DNA of 64,000 nucleotides from Affinundibacterium baiyunense (GTDB lineage: Bacteria; Pseudomonadota; Gammaproteobacteria; Burkholderiales; Burkholderiaceae_D): assembly GCF_018139645.1 (NCBI RefSeq), contig NZ_JAGSPM010000001.1, positions 186,001 through 250,000 of the forward strand, in the 5' to 3' direction. Numbering within the stretch: the first letter of the stretch is position 1; every line of letters starts with the position of its first letter. The notes below the pieces were generated by a model that was not told the DNA's origin, made no database searches, and worked only from the letters and a program-made list of their open reading frames with translations. Below are positions 49,170 to 57,347 of the stretch, piece by piece. The position numbers were made by a program, and so were the translations under genes.

Positions 49170-50705
49170 TTGAACGAGAATCCCCCTATCACGATGCTAT
49201 CAACACAAGAGCTAGAAGGTGCACTTGCCGGCCTTGAAACTCGGATTGTGACTGAACTTGCGCCCTACGAGCCTCAGTCGGCCATATGCCTGTGGTTGGA
49301 TATAATGCGAGGCATCGAAGAAATCATTAACCTGCCTAACGTCGACTGGGACGATGATAATTTCGAACAGCAACTCTATGAATTCCCTTTGCTGCAACTC
49401 ATGCACTATGGTCGGGAATTTCAGGCGATTCGCCGCCGATTGATTGCCAGATTCAGCGAGAAGTTCGCCAACCGATTTTGCAATATTCTGAGCTTGGGTT
49501 CAGCTATCGGAATATCCTTCGAGGCCCACCGGATGTTCGAGGCTGCAAGTGGATTCAAGAATGTAATGTCGATGATAGGCTATCTTCAGTCGAGAAGGCG
49601 TCACTTTGTCGGCTTACTGCACTTAATGCCGCATGCATGTCGAGGGACACGGCTGATCTCACACTCAAATGTATTCAATTGCTTTTTGCCAATCGTTGAG
49701 TGCACAGCTGTCCCGATGATGTCTGTGCAATACCTACTTATGGTAAGGTTGGCGCAGCAGCGTCTAGGATTGAACGAAGACGGCAAAACGGAATTGCCGA
49801 TGCTGAATACGTTTTACTTAGAACCCGAGCGAGCCTCAATCGTAGAGATGATCGTTTCCAACGAAAGGGCGGGAGCGACACTTGAAAGGGAGCCTCTGCA
49901 AGCTGATCGACTGTTCTCCGCGGCGGAATTGCGCAATGATATTTTGGCTATTGAAGCTGTGTACGCTGAATTTGATCTCAATAAGACCGATTTCGCAGTC
50001 GCAGCCACGTTAGTGCGCCGTCTATCCACCGAGTTTATCAATCGTGATTATTGGGTCGAGATCACACCGAAGCAATTGAACTGCTTGGTCAGCGAAGTCG
50101 GTGCAACCGCAAACCTGCGATCTGCGCTTACCTGCGGTGCTGATAATTACATGCTGTGCCTTTCAAGCTATGCGCCTTTTGTACGAGACGGTGATCGATA
50201 TTTGTCGACGGTCTCCCTTTTGAGTCGTTTTATATACAATTGGCGGGCACGAATCCTAAACAAGTCTAAGCGGTTCCAAATTCGCGCTGGGTTTATTTTC
50301 GAGGATCAGGTCAAGGATGCGCTGAAGGATCAGGGCTTTACTATCCAAGAAATCGTTCGCATCGACCGGCAGGAGTTTGATGTCGTCACGATACAAAATG
50401 GCGTCATTTGGAATGTACAGTGCAAGAATAACTTTATCGATCTCGATCGAGTTGATATGGATGCTACCAGTTTTGCACGCTACAACAAACACCTAGTGCG
50501 CTCATATGAACGCGCATTGACCAAGGAGTTCAACCGCGAACACCTGCTCCAATGCAAGCTTAACTTGGCTGACGTCCAACACATGGTTGTTTCGCGATTC
50601 CCAGTAATTACAGACAATCCTAGAATCGTTGTTTTCAGCCGAATAGGCGATTTTTCACGAAGAGCAAGTGAAATTCTTTCTAACTCATCATTAAAATTTC
50701 CGTAG
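49170..50705 (+). CDS. Protein with C-terminal PD-(D/E)XK nuclease-like domain
   Basis: A 511-residue protein of unknown function. The C-terminal domain (about 370-470) has Glu378 (FIFEDQVKDAL), Asp404 (EFDVV) and Gln417-x-Lys419 (VQCKNN), a good fit to the NERD/Mrr nuclease pattern. The N-terminal 360 residues are mostly helical and unrecognised. The start is a TTG at 49170 with GACGAGG upstream and a near-consensus promoter; an ATG at 49194 is an alternative. Between 49,562 and 49,699 another frame reads as a more ordinary protein, so a compensated frameshift inside the gene is possible. It is convergent with the Rad50-like gene, 54 bases apart. Confidence 0.7.
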   Translation: MNENPPITMLSTQELEGALAGLETRIVTELAPYEPQSAICLWLDIMRGIEEIINLPNVDWDDDNFEQQLYEFPLLQLMHYGREFQAIRRRLIARFSEKFANRFCNILSLGSAIGISFEAHRMFEAASGFKNVMSMIGYLQSRRRHFVGLLHLMPHACRGTRLISHSNVFNCFLPIVECTAVPMMSVQYLLMVRLAQQRLGLNEDGKTELPMLNTFYLEPERASIVEMIVSNERAGATLEREPLQADRLFSAAELRNDILAIEAVYAEFDLNKTDFAVAATLVRRLSTEFINRDYWVEITPKQLNCLVSEVGATANLRSALTCGADNYMLCLSSYAPFVRDGDRYLSTVSLLSRFIYNWRARILNKSKRFQIRAGFIFEDQVKDALKDQGFTIQEIVRIDRQEFDVVTIQNGVIWNVQCKNNFIDLDRVDMDATSFARYNKHLVRSYERALTKEFNREHLLQCKLNLADVQHMVVSRFPVITDNPRIVVFSRIGDFSRRASEILSNSSLKFP

Positions 50706-50759
50706 ACTCGCTCCAAAAATCGCCGTCGAGAAAAATTCTTCGAAAATAAGAATACCTGC

Positions 50760-53222
50760 TCAGACAGCCTTTCTTTGCGTCGTAAAGTACGAGTCTCCAC
50801 AGGCGCATGTAAGCGATTCTGGCTCACCAAAATTTGGTGTGACATACATGGTCGCGTTGCACTTCTTGCATATGAAAAGTTTTTCGAGGTCGTGAAACGC
50901 GTTCACTACGTTCACGAAATCGTGTTTATCCAAGGTCGCCCATTCGTTGTAATGGACTAGCGCATTAAGTTGCCATTGCTCGGCTTGTGTTGCTTGTGCT
51001 GCGGCGTTGAAGATCTCTTCGCGCCGATTGAGCTCAGCAGTTTCCTCATGCTTCTGCCAAGATATTGCGGCAGCTTTTCCGGCCTTGATGACCTTTTTCA
51101 TCTTCGCTATTGCATTGGGAAGGAGTGCCCCTAAAGTGAACTGCATATCTCCCTTGAACTCGACACTTGCTCGCAAAGATTGGCACACTTCTTTAGAGAA
51201 ATATTCAAGATAGTTTCTAAGCAAAGCAGCGGCTGCTCGGATATCATTTTTTAACATTAAATCGTCAATCTCTTGCCACACGTCCTTGCCATGCCATTCT
51301 GTCGGACCTGAATCGACATTCCATGTTCTGAAATGGGCAAACTGCTTGTTTTCGATAAGGCCGGCAGATCTCATATGCTTTAACCACACTTCATCGTGAG
51401 TTGTAAGCACAAACTGAGTTTTTGGAAATTCCTGCTTTAACATCCGGCTCACTTCTCTCCGATGTCCGGAGTCGACCGACATTAGAACGTCGTCCAAAAC
51501 TGCAAAAATAAAGGCGTCACCGGCCAAGTGATTCATTAGGGCGAGATATAGGCAAAGGCCCATACCATCTTGGTGACCTTCGCTGTGATATGCACCAGGT
51601 GGAAAAAATCCTCGCCCATAAAAGTCCACGTCAAAGCTGAGCTTACCCATGGACGGCTTCAACTGAGCCTTAAATTTGTCTTCGTCGCCATGATTTACTA
51701 GACGATAAAGACGGCTAAATGACTCCTCAACATCTTTATAGATTTTGTTCAGTGCCCGAGTGGTTGATTCCCCGTACGTTTCTAGTACCGTCTTTGCCAC
51801 CTCAGCCATGCGCTCTGTTTTTTTTAATAGGAGTGCAGCGTCCCTGTAAGTCTCCAATCGTTCTTGACCAACACTTAGAAAATCTCGCGCAGCATCTTGT
51901 TGGTTGGGATCGGGTAACGCATTCACTGCGGCTTCTAACTGGGTGAGAACCGTGGAAACATTGGCCGGTGAGTTTGAAGCTCCTGTCAGTGCTGTTATCG
52001 TGGCTTCAAGCGGTAGTAAGCTAGTAAGCGACTTTACTTTAGCGTCGATATCAGTGATGAAAGTTAGAATGTCAGAGCAGTCAACTACTGGGACAAGTTG
52101 AGATCCATATTTTGCTGCAACGAGTAGCGCTCGTTTTATTTCGCCCATTTGTGTAATCACGGGCTGCAGAGCCTTTTCGGCTTCCTTGCGTTTCTCTGTC
52201 GCATCAGCATAGTGTTGGAGTTTTTCGGAGAGGTGCTTCCTAAAGTGCACTGGAGTCCACGGCGTATCGCACACAGGGCAAACTTGCTCATCGTAGCTGT
52301 CAAGGGAAGATTGAATAAGCTGCGCTTTTGATGCGTTGTTTAGAAATTTTTCGTCTGCTGTAAGCTGGGCTACGTGTATCGAAGCTTTAGAAATTGTTTG
52401 CAAGTATGCCGCGTCTGACAAGCGGCCTATGGCCGTTTTCGCAAATTCGAGATCGGTTTTTGCGACGAGCTTTGGGACCGTCGCCATATGCGTTGGCTTA
52501 GCTGCGGTTGACACTAGGCCGTCCTTGATAGAGGTATTAGCCTCTAAATCCAAGAGCGGTGGTAGTCCAAGGATTGCTCTTTTTTCATTGGCGGCCTCTA
52601 GGATCGTTCCTTTTGATAGCATCGTGATATTCAGTGCAGCCATAAGTCCTTTCGATGCTCGGTCTTTGGCAACAATCTGAGTGCTTAGGTCGCGTGCGCT
52701 TGCATTTGATATTTTTTGAAGGAGCGCTCGTGTGGATTCTACTTCGTCGAGCCGCAATAGCTCTTGAACTTCTTGCGATCGCTTACCTGGTTCGGCGAGC
52801 ACATATCGGATTAACTCTCGGCGTGAGAGTTTGAATTCGGGGTGAAGCGCGACTTTATTAAGTATAGCTCTGATTTCAGGAGTGTCCGGCGAAATCTTGA
52901 GTGCCTTGATGGTCTTTACGTTGCGTACGATCGTGACGTCTTGTTTGATAGATGGAATGTGGACAGTAAGGGAAACGCGCGCCTCTTCAGGTTTGTTTCG
53001 AACATCAACATGAGGGCCATGCTCCTTGACGGACAGTCCGCCTGTTCCAGTACCAGATAGGCGTGAGATATTGCCAGTAAGCGCGAATTCGATTGCATCG
53101 ACAATACCGCTTTTCCCTGTCCCGTTGGGACCGCAGATGGCGAAATTCTTGTCGTTCAGATCAAGCGTCAAATCACGAATGCCCCGAAACTCATGAATTG
53201 AGATTTGAGTAGCCTGAATCAT
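50760..53222 (-). CDS. Rad50/SMC-like AAA ATPase with C-terminal zinc finger
   Basis: An 820-residue ATPase. Walker A is GPNGTGKS (31-38) after the FRGIRDLTLDL strand. The coiled coil peaks at a zinc hook CPVC (Cys315, Cys318). Signature-like residues follow in SEGHQDGMGLCL (547-558). Walker B is FIFAVLDDVL (Asp577, Asp578) and the switch His is His609 (TTHDE). After the ATPase head an extra helical region (about 640-780) ends in a four-Cys zinc-binding segment (Cys785, 788, 806, 808). This head-plus-extension build is typical of defence-associated Rad50-like ATPases rather than of SbcC. Its ATG overlaps the stop of the preceding 73-residue gene (ATGA). Confidence 0.82.
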   Translation of the reverse strand: MIQATQISIHEFRGIRDLTLDLNDKNFAICGPNGTGKSGIVDAIEFALTGNISRLSGTGTGGLSVKEHGPHVDVRNKPEEARVSLTVHIPSIKQDVTIVRNVKTIKALKISPDTPEIRAILNKVALHPEFKLSRRELIRYVLAEPGKRSQEVQELLRLDEVESTRALLQKISNASARDLSTQIVAKDRASKGLMAALNITMLSKGTILEAANEKRAILGLPPLLDLEANTSIKDGLVSTAAKPTHMATVPKLVAKTDLEFAKTAIGRLSDAAYLQTISKASIHVAQLTADEKFLNNASKAQLIQSSLDSYDEQVCPVCDTPWTPVHFRKHLSEKLQHYADATEKRKEAEKALQPVITQMGEIKRALLVAAKYGSQLVPVVDCSDILTFITDIDAKVKSLTSLLPLEATITALTGASNSPANVSTVLTQLEAAVNALPDPNQQDAARDFLSVGQERLETYRDAALLLKKTERMAEVAKTVLETYGESTTRALNKIYKDVEESFSRLYRLVNHGDEDKFKAQLKPSMGKLSFDVDFYGRGFFPPGAYHSEGHQDGMGLCLYLALMNHLAGDAFIFAVLDDVLMSVDSGHRREVSRMLKQEFPKTQFVLTTHDEVWLKHMRSAGLIENKQFAHFRTWNVDSGPTEWHGKDVWQEIDDLMLKNDIRAAAALLRNYLEYFSKEVCQSLRASVEFKGDMQFTLGALLPNAIAKMKKVIKAGKAAAISWQKHEETAELNRREEIFNAAAQATQAEQWQLNALVHYNEWATLDKHDFVNVVNAFHDLEKLFICKKCNATMYVTPNFGEPESLTCACGDSYFTTQRKAV

Positions 53223-53440
53223 AGAATGTCCTCCCCAAACATCGCCAATCGCAATGCCATCTCGGTCGGTTTGTTATCGGAGAGAAGTACAGCTTGTAGT
53301 TTTGGTGCGATTTCAACGTAGCCTTCCTTTTTGGATAAGTCGTCAAGGAATCCGCCGATGATGGTGTGAGCGATACTGCCATTTCCGCGAGCAGTTTGCT
53401 TCCGTTCGTTATCGCTTGCGTCGTGAGTTTCCGAATCCAT
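53219..53440 (-). CDS. Small protein coupled to the Rad50-like ATPase
   Basis: A 73-residue protein with a polar N terminus (to about residue 22) and a helical remainder (IIGGFLDDLSKKEGYVEI...APKLQAVLL). Its stop codon overlaps the ATG of the large ATPase by four bases, which strongly supports a real, translationally coupled gene. No family is recognised. It may be a regulator or adaptor subunit of the ATPase. An overlapping longer frame (53191-53496) lacks such coupling and reads poorly. Confidence 0.7.
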   Translation of the reverse strand: MDSETHDASDNERKQTARGNGSIAHTIIGGFLDDLSKKEGYVEIAPKLQAVLLSDNKPTEMALRLAMFGEDIL

Positions 53441-53461
53441 AGGTCGCTTTCTTTGGAGATT

Positions 53462-53809
53462 TTAGCGAAAGAGCGGTGATATTGCATCACCACCAATATT
53501 TTGGACAGTTAGCCTAGTTGATGATTTTACACGCTCCAGCGGAAGAAGGGCACTCAGAATTGCCACCGTGACAATGGGGGGGTAACAATGAACTTCGTAG
53601 AGGACATTGAAATTTGGTGTCCAAAGCGCCCTGTAGTGTCGATGGACAAACGGATACATCCAGATAAACGTTTCGAAGTCCTTTGATTTCGAAGCGATTT
53701 TCGTTGCGCGGAACTCGTTTTCAAAGCGGGTCATTGATCGACCAATGCGTTCACCACCTGGAAACGATTCGATCAGAGCGGAGATGGGAACCGCACGAGT
53801 TACTCCCAT
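53462..53809 (-). CDS. Doubtful small open frame, hypothetical
   Basis: A 115-residue reading frame in the gap between the small coupled gene and the Xre regulator. It contains MYPFVHRHYRALW and a hydrophobic stretch (PPIVTVAILSALLPL). There is no ribosome-binding site at its ATG and no recognised domain. It could be a real small gene, a decayed remnant or chance. Nothing else was seen in the 496-base gap. Confidence 0.25.
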   Translation of the reverse strand: MGVTRAVPISALIESFPGGERIGRSMTRFENEFRATKIASKSKDFETFIWMYPFVHRHYRALWTPNFNVLYEVHCYPPIVTVAILSALLPLERVKSSTRLTVQNIGGDAISPLFR

Positions 53810-53936
53810 TAATGAATTAGAAGCAAATCTTTCATCCTCGCTGCTGAGGTTTCAAAACAACGAGTTGAACGCCTGAATCGGCGCGATTTTACAAATAAAA
53901 AAGGTATGTAATCGACGCTAGATTTAATTCATTAAA

Positions 53937-54170
53937 TCAATCAAATGTCAGCAGTTCTGACGGCTGCAGTCCAAGTGTTTCTGCGAGCTTGCAAATGTTA
54001 ACCAATGCTATATTTCGCTGACCTCGCTCCACGCCGCCAAGATAACTACGAGCGAGTCCGCTCTCTAGTGAAAGTTGCTCTTGAGACCATCCACGTTTTT
54101 TTCGAAGTTCAATTAACCTCAACCCGAATTGTATTTTGGGATCATGTAGAGTTTTTTCATTCTTTGCCAT
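53937..54170 (-). CDS. Xre-family HTH transcriptional regulator
   Basis: A 77-residue single-domain helix-turn-helix protein. FGLRLIELRKKRGWSQEQLSLESGLARSYLGGVERGQRNI is the classic Xre/Cro-CI fold, and LAETLGLQPSELL forms the final helices. Such small regulators commonly accompany restriction-modification and other defence genes. It is the probable regulator of the units on the minus strand here. The direct neighbour upstream is the divergent 73-residue gene at 54293. Confidence 0.9.
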   Translation of the reverse strand: MAKNEKTLHDPKIQFGLRLIELRKKRGWSQEQLSLESGLARSYLGGVERGQRNIALVNICKLAETLGLQPSELLTFD

Positions 54171-54292
54171 ACCCCGATTGTGAAGTTCGGAGTACTATCA
54201 GGCCACGCTCTATGAGTGACAATTGGCGCCTTATTTAAAAATTGATCGTGAAGTCTTAACGTTTAGTATTGCTTAGTTTAGGAGTGACAGTT

Positions 54293-54514
54293 ATGAATAC
54301 TAGTCGTATGCAAATCAGAAATTTACAAGAATGTATCTTAGAAACAGTGGCAAAGGAAAACCTTAAGGCGGACCTTGTTATCGTTGGGATAGGGGAATTT
54401 TTAATTCACTATAGTGTATCCAAACGTGGGACTGACTTTACAGCGGATTTCCTTGATTCCTTGACGCAAACTTTTCGCACCATTCAAGACACGGTTGAGC
54501 TTAAAAAATTATAG
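54293..54514 (+). CDS. Small conserved-looking protein, unknown function
   Basis: A 73-residue protein, mixed alpha/beta (NLQECILETVAKENLKADLVIVGIGEFLIHYSV...). A strong ribosome-binding site (AGGAGTGA) precedes the ATG at 54293, favouring it over the upstream frame start at 54269. It is convergent with the recombinase module and divergent from the Xre gene. No family is recognised. Confidence 0.65.
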   Translation: MNTSRMQIRNLQECILETVAKENLKADLVIVGIGEFLIHYSVSKRGTDFTADFLDSLTQTFRTIQDTVELKKL

Positions 54515-54547
54515 AGGCGTTTAGAATGCCCTTGATGTTTAAATGCT

Positions 54548-55033
54548 TTAAGATTTCCTGATTCTTTTATTGACTTGAGCTAGTGGTGCGACCGATGTTT
54601 CAGGCAATGCACCAAGTTTGTAAAGATTGTCGCGAGCAGCGGTATAAAATTCAAAAAAATTAGCCCATTTTGAAAAACCTCCTAACTCGCCAACAACCCG
54701 GATCATCGCAAGGTGTGAAGCCGTCAAGAGTTGAACAGATGTCTCAAGTTCTCTTATTCTAATTTCTTTTTCTGCCAGTGCCGAAGCTAAATCCTTGCTA
54801 GATCGTCTTGAAACACGTCCTCGCCAACGACGGTATTCCGCCTGGCGTTTTTGGTAGTCCGCAAGTAATTTACTACGTGAAACGCTTCGCGTTATTGACG
54901 ATGCGGCCTTTAATGTTGGATGTAGGCGAGCAACGGCACGAGCGGAAATGTCTAGATCATCGGCGAGCAATTTTTCCAGTAGATTCCGCATATCTAAATC
55001 TTCAGCTAAATCAATTTTTTCATGCTTATTCAT
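54548..55033 (-). CDS. Small helical accessory protein of the recombinase module (TnpC-like)
   Basis: A 161-residue, mostly helical protein. It has a basic central segment (KLLADYQKRQAEYRRWRGRVSRR) followed by a coiled coil (ALAEKEIRIRELETSVQLL). It is the last gene of the four-gene operon and overlaps the upstream recombinase gene by eight bases. In Tn554 a small coiled-coil protein, TnpC, follows two tyrosine recombinases and affects orientation and efficiency; this protein looks analogous by position and build, but homology is not shown. Confidence 0.65.
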   Translation of the reverse strand: MNKHEKIDLAEDLDMRNLLEKLLADDLDISARAVARLHPTLKAASSITRSVSRSKLLADYQKRQAEYRRWRGRVSRRSSKDLASALAEKEIRIRELETSVQLLTASHLAMIRVVGELGGFSKWANFFEFYTAARDNLYKLGALPETSVAPLAQVNKRIRKS

Positions 55034-57347
55034 CCATTATCCCTCGTGCGTTCGATTGTGAAAGGTCCTCACCATTAGGGAATGGCCGTTGTCCAGGCGA
55101 AGTCGCCAAGAGCTTTTGGACGCCAGCGAGGCGATCATTGGCATGTTCTAGTTGATTTTTCCAGCCTATACTAGAAGAAGGGCGTCCGTTGATCGTCTCA
55201 ACGACAGTCTTTAATTTACTTTCGAGTCGTAAAAGATTCTGGCGATTTTCTGGCAAATCTGTTGCAGAAAGATGTCGACAATTGGCAAAACATTCGAGAT
55301 GCTTTGGACAAGGATCAACCGTAAATGAGTTTAGACAATGTCCGTACGGTGTCGCATGAAATCCGTCTGCCTCTACGCGCAGATATTCGTATGCTGCGGC
55401 ATCGCCTTGATTCATTTGGATGTTCAAAAAAGCGTTAACAATCGGTCCGTTCGCTTTGCCAACTTTAATCAGCTTGGCTACTGTGGTCGTTTTTTCACCT
55501 AACGCAATTTCAAGTTCTTCAGGAAAGGAAATTTGGTCGAGTTCTTCAGCTAGGCTGCGATGATCATACTCGTAGCTTTGAGTCACGCTACGGCGGTTGA
55601 AGCGCTTGGAGATAATGGTGTCCGCAACTCCAAGACGAAATAACTCTGTATTTTGCAAATGGCGTAGCTTATGCGACTCTAGTGCTAATTTTCGATCTTC
55701 CTCGTCTGCACCATATTGGGAGAATAAGGAGGGGTTGGCAACGTGATCACCTAATGCAACCCCAATAAGTGTAGGATCGGGGCGGCTCACTGACATGTAT
55801 CGCGTAATGTCACATAGGCCACCGTTGCGCTCTTCAGCAAGTGATCGCTTAGGGTGCAAAAAAAGTAACTCCCAAGGAGATACTAGTCCTGAGTCGGTTC
55901 GGAAAGGCTGGGTATCTGAGATCTTAGTAGGGGTCGTCGATCGAACATACGCCTCCAGTTCACCAATATTTAGATATGTCTCGGCCCATAACATTCTAGC
56001 TCTAGGCGCGATTTGGCGACCGTTTGAAGTACGAAATACGAGCGGCGTATCTCCATTTTGCATTTTTCGCTGCAGTCTATTGCCATAAACATAGACCGCT
56101 ATATCTAATTTACTTTGTGATTCCAGGTACAGGTCAGCTTGAAAACGACTAAGCTTATCAAAAACGCTTGGATCAAACGATTCGCGATATTCGTTTAGGA
56201 AAAGTTCGCGATCAATGTCGAGCCAGAAGGGATTGCCGCTAAGGCGCGTATATAGTTCGGTGAAAGGCACGAGATCTGATTCTTTATACCATGGCAACAG
56301 CCGACCAGAAATACATTGGAGTTTCATTGTATCTCGTAGAGGAGCCGTTATTTGGACAATACGATCCAAAGTGGCTACCAGTGTTTCGCGAAACATTTCT
56401 GGTACTGACTGGATGTTCTGCCGCAATATTTGACTATCAGATTCCACTTCTTGCTGCTTTTCGGCAAAATGACGTAGCATCAGGGCTGTCGAAAATCCAC
56501 CTGCCTCGCTCGCTGATCGGCCTCTGGCATCTAGGTATGTACGCTCGCGCTTCCAATCCAATGGGAGAAGAGCAGCTTCACCGACACGTAGACCAGTGAA
56601 TATCATCACCTGAACTGCCGCGAAACGTAACTCGTCCATAAACGACTTTGGGCGCTCTGTCATTACAATCCGCACCAGTTCCCAAAAAGCTCTTTGTGAT
56701 GGGAGGCGCTCCGCTTGCTTCCGCTCATCCAGTTTTGTTCGGAGCTCGTCTTTTGACATAGTGTGCCGTGATTTCACGTTTTTGACGGACAGTCGGCGGA
56801 CCTGTAGCATTCCCGACATCTGACCAGCATCACATACATGGTAAGCATCCAAGACGACTTTGATCGCCCCCACTAACACGTCTCCTAGCTTGCCTGAAGC
56901 TTGAATTTCCGATGCAATACGAATGGCATATTGCAGGTCGTCTAGCGTCATTTCCCATGGTTCTTTGGGAACACAAGTCGCTAAAACACGCAACGGTCTG
57001 AGGATATTGTTAAAAACATGTCCAGTCGAATTTCGCTTGAAAAACAATTGTTCAGCAACGGCAGCTTTGATTAGATCGCACCAGGCTGGAGAGAGTGCTT
57101 TCCGATGTACTGATGCTTTACCCGCAATCTCACGCTCTTTGTTTATAAAGGCTAGCGCTCTGGAATCTTGGCCTAGGCCCCGCAAATAATGTACTGGCGG
57201 AGGGGTGTCACCAACACTTTTGGTGAGATTCCATCCTATGCCATCTACCGCATCCCCTAATTCTGTAAGTACGAAGTTCCAATCTAGCCCTTTGTCTCTT
57301 GCAAGTGATTTGCCGAGATCGATAAAGGAAGTGAAATGCGAGTTCAT
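55026..57347 (-). CDS. Large tyrosine recombinase with C-terminal Cys cluster (third of trio)
   Basis: A 773-residue integrase-family protein. The catalytic core has Arg254 (FTGLRVGEAAL), the HxxR motif His559-Arg562 (ESHKLRH) and the nucleophile Tyr592 or Tyr594 (TQSYEYD). A Cys/His-rich C-terminal segment (Cys671, 680, 686, 690 in DPCPKHLECFANCRH) may bind zinc. The long insertion between the first Arg and the HxxR motif is unusual. This C-terminal signature recalls TnpB of Tn554-type elements. It overlaps the genes on both sides by a few bases. Confidence 0.8.
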   Translation of the reverse strand: MNSHFTSFIDLGKSLARDKGLDWNFVLTELGDAVDGIGWNLTKSVGDTPPPVHYLRGLGQDSRALAFINKEREIAGKASVHRKALSPAWCDLIKAAVAEQLFFKRNSTGHVFNNILRPLRVLATCVPKEPWEMTLDDLQYAIRIASEIQASGKLGDVLVGAIKVVLDAYHVCDAGQMSGMLQVRRLSVKNVKSRHTMSKDELRTKLDERKQAERLPSQRAFWELVRIVMTERPKSFMDELRFAAVQVMIFTGLRVGEAALLPLDWKRERTYLDARGRSASEAGGFSTALMLRHFAEKQQEVESDSQILRQNIQSVPEMFRETLVATLDRIVQITAPLRDTMKLQCISGRLLPWYKESDLVPFTELYTRLSGNPFWLDIDRELFLNEYRESFDPSVFDKLSRFQADLYLESQSKLDIAVYVYGNRLQRKMQNGDTPLVFRTSNGRQIAPRARMLWAETYLNIGELEAYVRSTTPTKISDTQPFRTDSGLVSPWELLFLHPKRSLAEERNGGLCDITRYMSVSRPDPTLIGVALGDHVANPSLFSQYGADEEDRKLALESHKLRHLQNTELFRLGVADTIISKRFNRRSVTQSYEYDHRSLAEELDQISFPEELEIALGEKTTTVAKLIKVGKANGPIVNAFLNIQMNQGDAAAYEYLRVEADGFHATPYGHCLNSFTVDPCPKHLECFANCRHLSATDLPENRQNLLRLESKLKTVVETINGRPSSSIGWKNQLEHANDRLAGVQKLLATSPGQRPFPNGEDLSQSNARGIMDE

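Noticed and set aside
44190-53222. Interpretation of the two Rad50-like ATPases as parts of a Lamassu or Wadjet system
   Set aside because: No LmuA/LmuC or JetA/B/D-like partner was recognised; one ATPase has ABC-3C partners and the other only a tiny partner.
53191-53496. 101-codon minus-strand frame overlapping the 73-residue gene
   Set aside because: The overlapping 73-codon frame has an ATGA coupling to the ATPase gene, which this frame lacks; its residues look like an out-of-frame reading.
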